Notes: generated by a model not told the origin, from the sequence alone. Positions 46,400-55,950 are shown, counted from the first letter of the stretch. The stretch: 64,000 nucleotides of DNA from Planctomycetaceae bacterium (GCA_028284485.1 JANQRQ010000337.1:1-64000), one strand, 5' to 3'. A program made the numbers and translations.

Positions 46400-47698
46400 A
46401 TGGGTTCAATGAATCGTGCTTCTCGATTGTTTGTGGTCTCGATGCTATTCCAGGTGCCCGCTTTCGCCGCCGGCATGCAGGAGATGAACCCGCCGGCTGA
46501 GCCCGATCCAAGTCGTATGATGGCACTGGTCGGCGCCCGCTTAATCGACGGCAATGGAGGCACACCAATTGAAAACGCCGTCGTTGTGCTACGTGGTTCC
46601 AAGATTCTTGCAGCCGGGCCTCGGGGAAAGGTTGCCGTTCCGAATTCCACACAGACCGTCGATGTCAGTGGATTGAGCCTTCTGCCCGGATTGATCGACT
46701 CACACTTTCATTCTCGAAACACGGTCAAGACTCCGGTCGAATTCGAGCTACAGAACGGCATCACGTCGTTTCGCGATCCTGGGCACCCCTTCAAGTACTA
46801 CGAAGAAGTTTTGAACTCAGAGCTAACGATGCCGCGTGTCTTTCTGTGTGGCGGTCATTTGGATGGCCCTCCGCCGGTGTGGCCCGACCAGGCTGAATTG
46901 ATTCAAGATGCCGAGCATGCCAGGCGCACGGTTAAGGCGCATGTGGAACGTGGGGCATCGGCGATCAAAGTCTACTTTCGCTTGCCGTTGGAACATGTCC
47001 ATGCGACCTGTGAAGCGGCAACAGAACACGGCGTGATTGTGACGGCCCATTTGGAACTCGTTGATGCCGACGTCGCAATTCGCGCGGGAGTGCGCGGCAT
47101 CGAACATATCACGTCGTTTGGCACGGCGTTGGCATCACCGACGGAAGCCGAGCAATTTCGAGCCGCGGTGTTCGCCGACTCCAACGCCCGCCGCGAACTA
47201 CGACATCGTCTGTGGGCGAATATCGATCTCGATTCGTCTCCAAACGCTAAATCCCTAGTCGACACAATTGTTGCCCAACACGTATTTGTTTCACCGACTT
47301 TGGCGATCTTTGAGGCACGACATGGAGAAAGGGATGCAACCGAAGTGCAGGTCCGCGGATTTGGCAATATGTTGCGCTTTGTGACCCTTTGTCATCAAGC
47401 CGGTGCAAGAATTGTGGTGGGTTCGCATACGAGCGCACCGTTTGCCGAGCGGGGCCGGGCCTATCAGCGCGAACTCGAGTTGTTGGTGGAGGCGGGCCTG
47501 ACGCCGATGGAAGCCATTGCCGCAGGAACCAAACACAATGCCGAATTCTTCGGCATCGAAGAGCGATTAGGTACGATCGAGCCGGGGAAATCGGCTGACT
47601 TGATTCTGGTCGACGGCGATCCCTCCCAGAACATTGCTGCCATGAAGAACGTTAAACATGTCATGCTCAATGGGAACTGGTTTGGCGATTCGCCGTAA
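46400..47698 (+). CDS. Secreted amidohydrolase with altered metal site
   Basis: A 432-residue protein. The ATG at 46400 follows AAAGG at nine bases and opens a signal peptide (MNRASRLFVVSMLFQVPAFA). The imidazolonepropionase-like amidohydrolase domain has DSHFH (first metal His pair), the Lys in SAIKVYF (carboxylation site), TAHLE and IEHIT. The usual Asp in a GTDAG-like segment is replaced: the position reads VVGSHTSAPFAERG. The tail LGTIEPGKSADLILVDGDP is typical. The missing Asp removes the normal general base, so it may be inactive or use another mechanism. A related His form may occur in other family members. Confidence 0.85.
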   Translation: MGSMNRASRLFVVSMLFQVPAFAAGMQEMNPPAEPDPSRMMALVGARLIDGNGGTPIENAVVVLRGSKILAAGPRGKVAVPNSTQTVDVSGLSLLPGLIDSHFHSRNTVKTPVEFELQNGITSFRDPGHPFKYYEEVLNSELTMPRVFLCGGHLDGPPPVWPDQAELIQDAEHARRTVKAHVERGASAIKVYFRLPLEHVHATCEAATEHGVIVTAHLELVDADVAIRAGVRGIEHITSFGTALASPTEAEQFRAAVFADSNARRELRHRLWANIDLDSSPNAKSLVDTIVAQHVFVSPTLAIFEARHGERDATEVQVRGFGNMLRFVTLCHQAGARIVVGSHTSAPFAERGRAYQRELELLVEAGLTPMEAIAAGTKHNAEFFGIEERLGTIEPGKSADLILVDGDPSQNIAAMKNVKHVMLNGNWFGDSP

Positions 47699-47947
47699 TT
47701 GATCAACCGGTCGATTCACCCGAATAATGCCGCTCGTAGGGCCCAATCAGGCTCGTATTGACCCATATTCGCCCGTCACTATAATCCGCTCCCGCTTCAG
47801 GTTGTGACGATTTTCACCCGGCGATTATTCCTGGTTGCGAGCCCAGATTGGGGGCCCATCGAAGCTTGCTTGCCCTGAATTCGGCGAGCCCCCGATTCGA
47901 GCGAACGGATTTCGGTTTCAACTTCACTTGTCCGACAAGAGCCATCT

Positions 47948-49036
47948 ATGTCTACAGCAGCCGCTGCGTCGTCGTTTCCCGTGCAACAGTCAGCCGAATC
48001 GCCGACGCCTCAATTCACCTCCGAAACCGTCGACTGCCTGATTTGCGGCAACGACGACTTTGAAACGGTCATCGTCGCCGGTGACCCATTGACCGGCATC
48101 GGCGGCAATTTCCGAGTGGTCCGCTGCCGCGACTGTCAGATGGTGTTTACCAATCCCCGGCCAACGCCGGAATCGATCGGCGCATTCTATCCGCAAGAAT
48201 ACGATCCCTATCAGAAACAGCAGACCGCCCGTGGAATTCGAGGGCGTATCAAGCAGCGGCTGCAGTCGGCTGTATTGCAAACCTACTTCGGTTACCCACC
48301 ACAACCGACCCATTCGCGAACCCGTTTTCTCGCGATGATGGGGCTGCGACAGATTCGGCGAAGTCGTCCGCGTCAATCGTGGATTCCCTATCGCTCGCCC
48401 GGACGTTTGCTCGACTTCGGTTGCGGCGCCAATACCTTCTTGGAAGAGATGCGTTCGTTCGGCTGGGCAGTGCAGGGATTGGACATGTCTGCCGACGTCG
48501 CCGCTGACGTCCAAAACCGAACCGGCATCAAGATTCATGTCGGAACCTTACCTCATCCGGACATTCAACCGGCTTCGTTTGACGCCGTCACGATGTGGAA
48601 TTCACTGGAGCATGTTCATTATCCAAGGGAAACGGTTCGCTGCGCCGGCGAGGCATTGCGTCCGGGCGGCATTCTCGTAATCGGCGTTCCCAATATCGAC
48701 AGTTGGTCGTTCCGCCGCTTTCAACATCATTGGCATGGGCTGGAACTTCCGCGGCACCTTTCACACTTCACACCCAAGACGTTATGCGACGTTGTCGAGC
48801 GCGAAGGCTTTCGCGTTTTGTCGCTACAGCAAATTGCACGCGTCGGGTGGATTCGCCATTCGATACGCCGTGCCATTAAGAACGGCGACGCGTCATGGCA
48901 ACTGCGCGCGTGTCAACAAAAAAGTATCGCATTGCGAATTGCAGACTGGACAGAACGGACCGAGCAAGCCGACTTCATTCGCGTCATCGCCGAAAAACAA
49001 CAACCATCGGCTGAAGGAAACCACGAACATGGGTAG
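47948..49036 (+). CDS. Class I SAM-dependent methyltransferase, zinc-ribbon N-terminus
   Basis: A 362-residue cytoplasmic protein. It begins with a four-Cys knot, CLIC at 30-33 and CRDC at 60-63, typical of a group of glycan-cluster methyltransferases. The SAM site LLDFGCGANTFLEEM (about 154-168) is followed by FDAVTMWNSLEHVHYP and a GGILVIGVPN segment. The acceptor is probably a sugar in a polysaccharide or LPS-like glycan. It overlaps the next methyltransferase by eight bases, so they are co-translated. Confidence 0.85.
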   Translation: MSTAAAASSFPVQQSAESPTPQFTSETVDCLICGNDDFETVIVAGDPLTGIGGNFRVVRCRDCQMVFTNPRPTPESIGAFYPQEYDPYQKQQTARGIRGRIKQRLQSAVLQTYFGYPPQPTHSRTRFLAMMGLRQIRRSRPRQSWIPYRSPGRLLDFGCGANTFLEEMRSFGWAVQGLDMSADVAADVQNRTGIKIHVGTLPHPDIQPASFDAVTMWNSLEHVHYPRETVRCAGEALRPGGILVIGVPNIDSWSFRRFQHHWHGLELPRHLSHFTPKTLCDVVEREGFRVLSLQQIARVGWIRHSIRRAIKNGDASWQLRACQQKSIALRIADWTERTEQADFIRVIAEKQQPSAEGNHEHG

Positions 49037-49754
49037 TCGGAACCACCGGGAATTCGTCCAGCAGCACCAGGAAAAGTTCGAAGGACCGGTGTTGGAAGTC
49101 GGCTCGAAGGACTACGGAAACACCGAGAACCTCCGCAGCCTGTTCTCCGGCGAAACCTACGTCGGCATTGACATGGAAGCTGGCAAAGGGGTCGATCATG
49201 TTCTCGATCTCACTCGCCCGTTCGAGGAAATCGAAGCCACGCTAAACGGTCAACGCTTCCGAACCATCTTTTGTCTGAGTGTTCTCGAACACTGCTCGCA
49301 GCCGTTTGCTATGGCCGACAACATGACCCGCCTGCTAGAGCCCGACGGTCGCATTTACGTTTCGGTCCCATTTGCCTGGAAGTTTCACGGGTATCCGTCC
49401 GATTACTGGCGATTTACCCACGAAGGGGTCAAGCAGCTATTCCCCAATATCGAATTCGATGTGAATTGCAGCTCGACAACGACGATTGGAGATTTCCGTG
49501 ACGTCGACAATGATTTGTGCCGCATTCAAGTCAAAGGCAGTTCGCATCGACGGCAAGGGCGGTACTTGCGATCGCTAACGGCCGACGTCCTGCAACTCAT
49601 GGGGACACTCGGTCCGTTGCGGTGGCTCACACAGTATCGATATCTCATGCCGCCGACGATGATCGACATGGTCGGACATTTGCAGCCGTCGTTTCAACCG
49701 CCTGCACCAGTTGCGGCCCGACCACATCGAGAGCGTACTGCTGTCGCGCCGTAA
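49029..49754 (+). CDS. Class I SAM-dependent methyltransferase
   Basis: A 241-residue methyltransferase. The ATG at 49029 has GAAGGAAA upstream and lies inside the end of the previous gene. The frame continues upstream, but that is a shadow. The SAM motif VLEVGSKDYGN (21-31) is followed by YVGIDMEAGKGVDHVLDL, then the post-motif FRTIFCLSVLEHCSQP and GRIYVSVPFAW. Its last 36 codons overlap the end of the convergent glycosyltransferase gene by 110 bp. The final residues (PVAARPHRERTAVAP) look unlike a conserved fold. The acceptor is unknown, probably a glycan. Confidence 0.8.
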   Translation: MGSRNHREFVQQHQEKFEGPVLEVGSKDYGNTENLRSLFSGETYVGIDMEAGKGVDHVLDLTRPFEEIEATLNGQRFRTIFCLSVLEHCSQPFAMADNMTRLLEPDGRIYVSVPFAWKFHGYPSDYWRFTHEGVKQLFPNIEFDVNCSSTTTIGDFRDVDNDLCRIQVKGSSHRRQGRYLRSLTADVLQLMGTLGPLRWLTQYRYLMPPTMIDMVGHLQPSFQPPAPVAARPHRERTAVAP

Positions 49755-50667
49755 TTTGGCCGGCCTCACCGATCGTACGCCGTTTTGTGGGATCGTCGAT
49801 CAATTCGGCGATCGTCTGCTGCCAGTCATCAACCGTGTTTGGCAAATAGCCGTTGCGGCCATGCTCGATGATTTGGCAGTTGACTCCTACCGGGCTGCAG
49901 ACCGCGGGAATTCCCATCGACATATATTGCAGCGCCTTGCAACCGCATTTGCCGCGCGTCCACTCATTGTCAGGAAGTGGCATCAAGCCAATGTCGAAAC
50001 CGGCGACCGTTGTGGTTTCAGATTCCGGTGACCACCGAACAAACTGAAACGGGACATCTTGAAGCAACGCGCGGTTGATTCTCTCGGTGGTGTCGGCAAT
50101 CACTGTCATCTGCACTCGATTTCCAAAAGGTGCGATCGCCGGCAAAATCTCATTGAGATACACAGTTGTACTTCGGCTTCCGGTCCAGCCGATGTTCACG
50201 AAGCTTTCCTTCTTTTCACTCCGTAAACGCGGATGAAATCGATTCGCGTCGATGGCGGTTGGAAGCACACAAACGTTGTGTGAAGTCCCGGCTGCCCATT
50301 CCGCGAGATACTCGTTGCCGGCGACGACCAGGTCTGCCGCCCGCGTGACGTTTCGAAATCGATTCGTGCGGCGGGGAGTCGTCTTTCCAACGCCGTTGAG
50401 CATGACAGCATCATCAAAATCGTAGATCAAGGTTCGGGAGTTGCGTCGGAGCAGCGCCAATTCCCAGCGACTGGGTCGTTTCCTCTGCAGAAAAACGACG
50501 TCGTAATGGCGTGCGTTGCGATACGTGGCGACCCGCGAAATCAGACTTTCAGCAAGGAACACCACGTCGCAGTGATGGCCGCGATCAGCAAAGAACGGCA
50601 GCATTTGTTCAACGCGAAACCGAAAACTCGGGCTGTTGGGTTTGCTCGACAGAAACAGAATTCGCAT
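49645..50667 (-). CDS. Glycosyltransferase (GT4-like)
   Basis: A 340-residue protein. The start at 50667 (MRILFLSSKPNSPSFRFRVEQML) fits the family; the longer frame above it is not coding-like. The fold is GT-B. A C-terminal nucleotide-sugar region has VNIGWTGSRSTTVYL and FDIGLMPLPDNEWTRGKCGCKALQYMSMGIPAVCSPVG, where the Glu of the usual EX7E motif is replaced or shifted. It converges on the second methyltransferase and overlaps its 3' end by 110 bp. It belongs with the methyltransferases in a surface-glycan-like set. Confidence 0.8.
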   Translation of the reverse strand: MRILFLSSKPNSPSFRFRVEQMLPFFADRGHHCDVVFLAESLISRVATYRNARHYDVVFLQRKRPSRWELALLRRNSRTLIYDFDDAVMLNGVGKTTPRRTNRFRNVTRAADLVVAGNEYLAEWAAGTSHNVCVLPTAIDANRFHPRLRSEKKESFVNIGWTGSRSTTVYLNEILPAIAPFGNRVQMTVIADTTERINRALLQDVPFQFVRWSPESETTTVAGFDIGLMPLPDNEWTRGKCGCKALQYMSMGIPAVCSPVGVNCQIIEHGRNGYLPNTVDDWQQTIAELIDDPTKRRTIGEAGQITARQQYALDVVGPQLVQAVETTAANVRPCRSSSAA

Positions 50668-51185
50668 TGTGTCGCGACCCATCCTTGGTATTGCCGCCGG
50701 GCCCCTCCGAATTGGACGAGGCACGTTTTTTCCACGTTGAAAGCTCTGATCAAGCAACCAACCGTTTCGCGGCGGAAGTTTAGCGAAATTCGGCAGATAT
50801 GGCAAAACGGATTCCGTGGGCTCGCATACGCCTGACCATACCTTGTCTTTTTCCCATCGCGAATAGCCAGATGGGCCATCGCCGATGATCAAAATGGCGG
50901 CAAAACAGGCTTCAAAGTCAAAAACGCATCTAATCTGGTGCTGGTCAAACAATGGCAGGTTGACTCTGCCCAAAGGGAACCGCAGGCAAGTATTGGACAA
51001 TTTGTCCAAATCCAATAGATTCCCGTTGTGATTCCCAAACGCTTGTTTGTTTGAGGTAGCAAGTTGCCTTATTCGGAATGATGTTCCCGGCCTGGGCGGT
51101 TTTCAAAGTCAAACCACCTGCCAGCGGTTCATCAGTGATTGCGAATCTCCCAACCAATTCCACGGTCAAAACAATAGGTGTGCCG
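50668..51185. other. Divergent spacer with one palindrome
   Basis: A 518-bp spacer between the glycosyltransferase (minus) and the third methyltransferase (plus). The only structured item seen is TTGGACAA-T-TTGTCCAA at 50993-51009, a 17-base palindrome that could bind a dimeric regulator. The long minus-strand frame above 50667 has no family features. Confidence 0.4.
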
Positions 51186-52103
51186 ATGGTGAAATCAGCG
51201 ATCAAGAGGATCCCCGGAGTTCGGACAGCCTACTCCACATTTCATGCGATCAGGAACATACCGAATCCGTTTCTGTCGTTTGTTCCGGCTGGTCATTTTT
51301 ATTCTCCTATTCCCGACCCTGAGTATGTCCACCAGCACCGGGCTGAGATATTCGACCAGGATCCGGAATCGATACCTGGGATCGATCTCGCTGCTTCCAA
51401 TCAGATCGAACTTGTAAAGAGTCTGGCGGCGTATTACGACGAAATGCCGTTTCCGGATCAGCAGCAACCTGGCTCGCGCTACTATTTCGACAACACGTTT
51501 TTCGGACATGGTTCGTCGATCGTGCTTTACAGCATTATGCGGCATTTTCGTCCGAAGCGTATTGTCGAAGTCGGCTCCGGTTTTTCCTCGGCGGCGATGC
51601 TCGATGTGAACGACCGTTTTTTCGACGGGAATATTCAGTTCACATTTATCGAGCCGTTCCCGGACCGGCTGCTATCTCTGCTCAGTCAGGAAGATCAGCA
51701 GAAACAAAAAGTCGTGCAGGAAATTGTCCAGGACGTACCGCGCTCCGTGTTTTCCGAATTGGAGAGCAACGACATTCTCTTTATCGACTCGTCGCACGTC
51801 GCCAAAATCGGCAGCGACGTCGTGTTATTGCTGACCGAAATCCTGCCCACCCTTGCCAACGGCGTGATTGTTCACATTCACGATATGTTCTGGCCGTTTG
51901 AGTATCCGGAAAATTGGATTCGCGAAGGCCGGGCTTGGAATGAACTCTATTTCGTGAAAGCGTTTTTGCAGTTCAACAATTCGTTTGAGATCCTGCTTTT
52001 CAATTCGTACTTGGGAATCCAACAAAAGGAATTGATGCAGGAGTGCCTGCCGCGCTTTGTGCCGGACGGCGGCAGTAGCCTGTGGCTGCGGAAGTGCGCA
52101 TAA
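51186..52103 (+). CDS. Class I SAM-dependent methyltransferase (Methyltransf_24 type)
   Basis: A 305-residue cytoplasmic protein. The ATG at 51186 starts a basic N-terminus (MVKSAIKRIPG). An ATG at 51078 is in frame but adds a stretch that looks non-coding. The SAM site RIVEVGSGFSSAAMLD (about 125-140), then FTFIEPFPDRLLSLL, DILFIDSSHVAKIGSDVVLLLTEILPTL and VIVHIHDMFWPFEYP, match the Methyltransf_24 family found in glycan and cephalosporin-hydroxylase-like groups. It ends eight bases from the stop of the convergent kinase gene. It probably modifies the same glycan as the other cluster genes. Confidence 0.8.
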   Translation: MVKSAIKRIPGVRTAYSTFHAIRNIPNPFLSFVPAGHFYSPIPDPEYVHQHRAEIFDQDPESIPGIDLAASNQIELVKSLAAYYDEMPFPDQQQPGSRYYFDNTFFGHGSSIVLYSIMRHFRPKRIVEVGSGFSSAAMLDVNDRFFDGNIQFTFIEPFPDRLLSLLSQEDQQKQKVVQEIVQDVPRSVFSELESNDILFIDSSHVAKIGSDVVLLLTEILPTLANGVIVHIHDMFWPFEYPENWIREGRAWNELYFVKAFLQFNNSFEILLFNSYLGIQQKELMQECLPRFVPDGGSSLWLRKCA

Positions 52104-52111
52104 TTCGCACT

Positions 52112-55036
52112 TTATGCAGTAACCGATTCCTTGCGTCGGCCCCTGTGGACCGCAGCGCTGCAATTGTCTCCGACGTCGTTCGCGTCAGATTCTTCTTTCT
52201 CTCTCATTCGTTTCATTAACAACGCTTCGCGGCGATGTGATTCGGCGAGATCGGCGTTACCTTTTCCGGTTTCGCCGAGCGCCAAATATGCATAGCCGCG
52301 GTATTCCCAGGCCATATACTCGTACTCGACTTCCGCGGCAATCGCTCTGTCGAAGTGCTCGATGCCGCGCTGGAGTTCATCACGCAGAATTTTGGCAATT
52401 TCAGTTTCTTCCAATTCTTCGGCAAGTTGCAGCGGCGTTCTTCCTTGTCGATCCTCCACACTCAGCGCTTTCGGACTGACCAACGCGTTGTGACGAAAAT
52501 TACCCACACTTGTCCCCGTACCCGAGCTCGGTGCCGCGATGACATCCCGTAGAAATTGTGCCTGCTGGTTGAGGACGGCATGCATGACCGCTGTTCGACC
52601 TTCGCGGTCGGTAAGCGTGCAGGTGTCCCAAGGCCGAAGATTCCGAATGCAGTCGGCATGACCGTTAATCGCCGCTTTCATCATGGCTGTTTGACCGAGA
52701 ACATCCTGTGCGGAAGTATCGACATCGAACTCGGGTAATCGAAAGTGGGCATCCTCGAACAATCCGAGATCGACGCCCGATAGCCGGTCACGTAGAAGAG
52801 TTCGCGCATCAGTCCGCGACTGCGAACCATCAACGGACGAACGACGTGAGTCTTCATCGTTCACACCTTCATCCGGCTGGTCAATCGAAGCACCGATGCT
52901 GCCCTCATCGTTTAACGACGAAAGTTCCAAGCGAACAAGTCCAATGACATTCATCAATTCAAAAAAGCTATCGATAACATTGGCATGTCCGTTTTGTGCA
53001 GCATACATCGTGGGAGTCATGCGATTGTTGTCGCGTGCATTTACGTCGCCCCCCAACAGCACTATCGCCTTAACGGTCGAGACTTGTCCCTTTTCGGCGG
53101 CATGCATCAAAGCCGTCTTGCCGGCCGAATCCTTGTCATTGATATCAGTTCCTCCATCACCCAGGATCTGCCGGACGCGACCAATCTGTCCCGCTGCCGC
53201 TGCCTGATGCAGGTTTGGTTCCGACGAATTGCTTTCACGTGGCGTAGGCGTCGAATAGTCGCCTCCCGAAACGATCGGTGCCGGGCTTTCCGAGTTATTC
53301 ACGGTCGTTGTTGTTGTCATTGTCAAATAGAGGATCACGCAGCCGATGACCATGACCGCGATCATGACGGCGAACTGAAGGAGCGTTCGCAGCAGGCTGT
53401 CGTTTCGAGATGCTCGAAGGCGCGCTGCGTTATGCCTTTGATAATGATTTTCAACTGGGTAATGCGGTTGCTCCGCATCAACACCCTGCGATTGACGAGC
53501 GCCCGATGTTTGGCGTTCGAAAAGCAGGCAGCGCAAGTCCCATGCTCCCACGAGCATCAAGGCGACGCTCAGCCCCAACGCCGCAAGGAAGCTACCATCG
53601 GCTTCGACGTACTGCTGCATCAAGACGGCCTCATAGAACGCCGCTGCAAGTATCAACAGCGCTGCCCCGCAGATTAGAAGCAGTGCCGGTCGCCAAACGG
53701 GCCGGCGATTTGACGCAGTCGTAGCAAAAATCGTTAGCCCCAATCCCAATACGGCTATCCCGTATAGAATTCCCCGGACATCGTTATAGGCATGAAACCA
53801 ACCGTTCTCGACTTGATAGGAACGTCCCCAAGGGACAAACAGCGACGCGATTCCGCCGATACACAAAAGGATCGCGATGATTGCCGGCGTGCAGGGATTC
53901 GAAAGCATTTGGCCGACCGTTGATGGTTTGGCGGCATGGAGTGCCTTCCCGACTGCCCGGTCGATCAGCGTCGATGGGCCAGCCGGCGTCGCATCGGGCT
54001 GATTGGCAGTTCCACCACGCGAGTCGGCCAACTGGTTTTGAATCTGATGCACATGGCTGCTGATTTCACTCGCCTGCTGATAGCGGTCGTTCGGCTCGTG
54101 GGCCATAGCCCTTAGAACAACCCGATCCAAACGCTCGTCCACGGGGGCCATTTTGGACGGCGGATCAAAATGCCCGGCCGGCACACGCCCAGTCAGCATC
54201 TCGTAAAACACAACTCCCAAGGAATAGATGTCGGCCCGATGATCCACGGCGTGCGAACCTTCCATCTGCTCGGGGGCCATGTACCTTGGTGTCCCCATGA
54301 CTTGGTTCGTTCCGGTCAACGTAAAGTCCTGCTCGGAACGTGAAGCCAGCTTCGCCAAACCGAAGTCTGCAATTTTCACGCGGCCGCGTTGATCGACCAG
54401 AACATTCTCCGGCTTGATATCGCGGTGGACGATTCCCTCTTCATGTGCGAATTGCAGTGCTTCACAGATTTGCGGGACAATTGTCAGCGCCTGTTCTGGT
54501 TGCAGTTCTCCCGATTGAATCAAGCGGCGCAAATTCGCACCGTCGACGTATTCCATCACGAAGTAGTAGCGTGCCAGGTTCTCCTCACCCTCATCGGCGG
54601 AATCGGTCATTGTCATCTCGCCGAAGTCATGAACGGCGACGATATGGGGATGATTGAGCCGGGCCAGTGTGCGCGCTTCCCGATTAAATCGCTCGGCGAA
54701 CGCTGGATCCCCGGCTGATTCAGGCCGAATGATTTTCAGCGCGACAAACCGGTCGAGTTTGACCTGTCGAGCTTTGTAGACGGCACCCATGCCCCCATGG
54801 CCGAGCGGTTCAAGGATTTCCAATTGTGGGAAATGCTTGGCAAGCGACTCGGGATTCGGCGGTACGAATCCGCCAGCGTGCGAAGCCGTGGCGTGAAGAT
54901 GACCGGAATCATTCGCCGCGCCGGCATCGTGGGGATCGGCCATGCCGGCGAGCATCAAGCATTGAGGGCAGATTCCCAGCGGGGCGTCGCCGGGAATTTC
55001 TGCACCACATTGCGGACATTTCCTATTTTCGACCAT
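52112..55036 (-). CDS. Ser/Thr protein kinase with zinc ribbon, ankyrin and TPR-like parts
   Basis: A 974-residue kinase. A CPQC pair at 7-10 and 23-26 is a zinc ribbon. The kinase domain (about 74-330) has LGHGGMGAVYKA, K101, HRDIKPEN at 204-211, DFG at 224-226 and APE at 254-256, so all catalytic elements are present. Hydrophobic helices follow at about 384-402, 423-440, 450-470, 482-498 and 553-574. An outer or second soluble part then has ankyrin repeats (about 607-690 and 790-850, for example GKTALMHAAEKGQVSTVKAIV). The last 60 residues hold a TPR-like helix pair (EYMAWEYRGYAYLALGETGKG). It lies 164 bp after the sigma gene on the same strand. It probably relays a signal to that sigma factor. 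Confidence 0.93.
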   Translation of the reverse strand: MVENRKCPQCGAEIPGDAPLGICPQCLMLAGMADPHDAGAANDSGHLHATASHAGGFVPPNPESLAKHFPQLEILEPLGHGGMGAVYKARQVKLDRFVALKIIRPESAGDPAFAERFNREARTLARLNHPHIVAVHDFGEMTMTDSADEGEENLARYYFVMEYVDGANLRRLIQSGELQPEQALTIVPQICEALQFAHEEGIVHRDIKPENVLVDQRGRVKIADFGLAKLASRSEQDFTLTGTNQVMGTPRYMAPEQMEGSHAVDHRADIYSLGVVFYEMLTGRVPAGHFDPPSKMAPVDERLDRVVLRAMAHEPNDRYQQASEISSHVHQIQNQLADSRGGTANQPDATPAGPSTLIDRAVGKALHAAKPSTVGQMLSNPCTPAIIAILLCIGGIASLFVPWGRSYQVENGWFHAYNDVRGILYGIAVLGLGLTIFATTASNRRPVWRPALLLICGAALLILAAAFYEAVLMQQYVEADGSFLAALGLSVALMLVGAWDLRCLLFERQTSGARQSQGVDAEQPHYPVENHYQRHNAARLRASRNDSLLRTLLQFAVMIAVMVIGCVILYLTMTTTTTVNNSESPAPIVSGGDYSTPTPRESNSSEPNLHQAAAAGQIGRVRQILGDGGTDINDKDSAGKTALMHAAEKGQVSTVKAIVLLGGDVNARDNNRMTPTMYAAQNGHANVIDSFFELMNVIGLVRLELSSLNDEGSIGASIDQPDEGVNDEDSRRSSVDGSQSRTDARTLLRDRLSGVDLGLFEDAHFRLPEFDVDTSAQDVLGQTAMMKAAINGHADCIRNLRPWDTCTLTDREGRTAVMHAVLNQQAQFLRDVIAAPSSGTGTSVGNFRHNALVSPKALSVEDRQGRTPLQLAEELEETEIAKILRDELQRGIEHFDRAIAAEVEYEYMAWEYRGYAYLALGETGKGNADLAESHRREALLMKRMREKEESDANDVGDNCSAAVHRGRRKESVTA

Positions 55037-55200
55037 CAGTGATTCTCCCTCAGATCAACTCAACGGTGTTCCGACCACTCAGAATTGTCAGGCTCGAAAA
55101 CGAAATGTCCGTTGGTTCGCCAAACAATGATCCGTGGACGCAGCACTTGGTGTACTGACGGAAAACAGGCCAATAGTAACAGTATTTCTCACGGTTTTTT

Positions 55201-55950
55201 CTATAAACGCAGCGATTCAAACAGGTTTCGAATTTCCTCGTCGATTTGGTTCGGTTGGGAAACTGTCTGCGCGATTTCGTCACGGAGCAGTTCCCGGTAC
55301 CGGCCACGCATTCGCGAGACCGACATTTTCGCCGCGGCTTCCGAAACGCCGAGTTCCGCAGCAGCCTCACGATATGTCTTACCGACGCGATCGCCGACGA
55401 GAAAAGGATAGAGTGCTTCGAATTGTTCAACTTTGCCGGTTCGACGCCAGTCGTCCGCCAGCCGGTTCATGATGCGGTTGAGCAATGTGACGGCCCACTG
55501 CCGGTCGAACAATTGTTCCGGTGTGTGACCGCCGGCTGGTTCTATGCGAAAAGACGTATCGGCTGACTCGAAGTCGAACGAAATCGGCGACCTTCCGCCG
55601 CCCCGTTTTTGTGCTTTGGCCTTCTCCCATTCCTTGGAGAGAAAGTGCTTCAGGGACGTTAACAGGAAACTCCGAAACCGGCCGCGCTCTGGCGTTGCCA
55701 TTTCGACATACTTCTTCTCCAACAGCTCAGCAAAGAAAGCCTGCGTCAAATCCTGGGCTTCGTTCGTGTCAGCGACACGCCGCCGCACGTACGAATACAA
55801 AGGACACCAATACGCCTCACAAAGCGATGCCAAAGCGCTATCGGCTTCTGTCGTCGAAGCGTGCCCGGCTTGGATCACCAAACTCCAACGAGTGGTAGCG
55901 AAGGAATCACTTCGGCGATCAGATCGAACTGCCTGATTGTCGTGCTGCAT
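55201..55950 (-). CDS. ECF-type RNA polymerase sigma factor (planctomycete group)
   Basis: A 249-residue sigma factor. The ATG at 55950 has CAGAGGC just before it; the frame above it is not coding-like. Region 2 covers about residues 14-100 (FATTRWSLVIQAG, CEAYWCPLYSYVRRRV, DLTQAFFAELLEKK). Region 4 is near the C-terminus (GKTYREAAAELGVSEAAAKMSVSRMRGRYRELLRDEI). This group typically sits next to Ser/Thr kinases in planctomycetes. Here the kinase gene is next downstream, 164 bp away, which suggests regulation by phosphorylation instead of a classic anti-sigma factor. Confidence 0.92.
   Translation of the reverse strand: MQHDNQAVRSDRRSDSFATTRWSLVIQAGHASTTEADSALASLCEAYWCPLYSYVRRRVADTNEAQDLTQAFFAELLEKKYVEMATPERGRFRSFLLTSLKHFLSKEWEKAKAQKRGGGRSPISFDFESADTSFRIEPAGGHTPEQLFDRQWAVTLLNRIMNRLADDWRRTGKVEQFEALYPFLVGDRVGKTYREAAAELGVSEAAAKMSVSRMRGRYRELLRDEIAQTVSQPNQIDEEIRNLFESLRL

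Noticed and set aside
52985-53677. Plus-strand open frame of 230 codons inside the ankyrin kinase gene
   Set aside because: It is antisense to ankyrin and membrane-helix coding sequence, and its translation is Arg/Cys/His-rich without structure.
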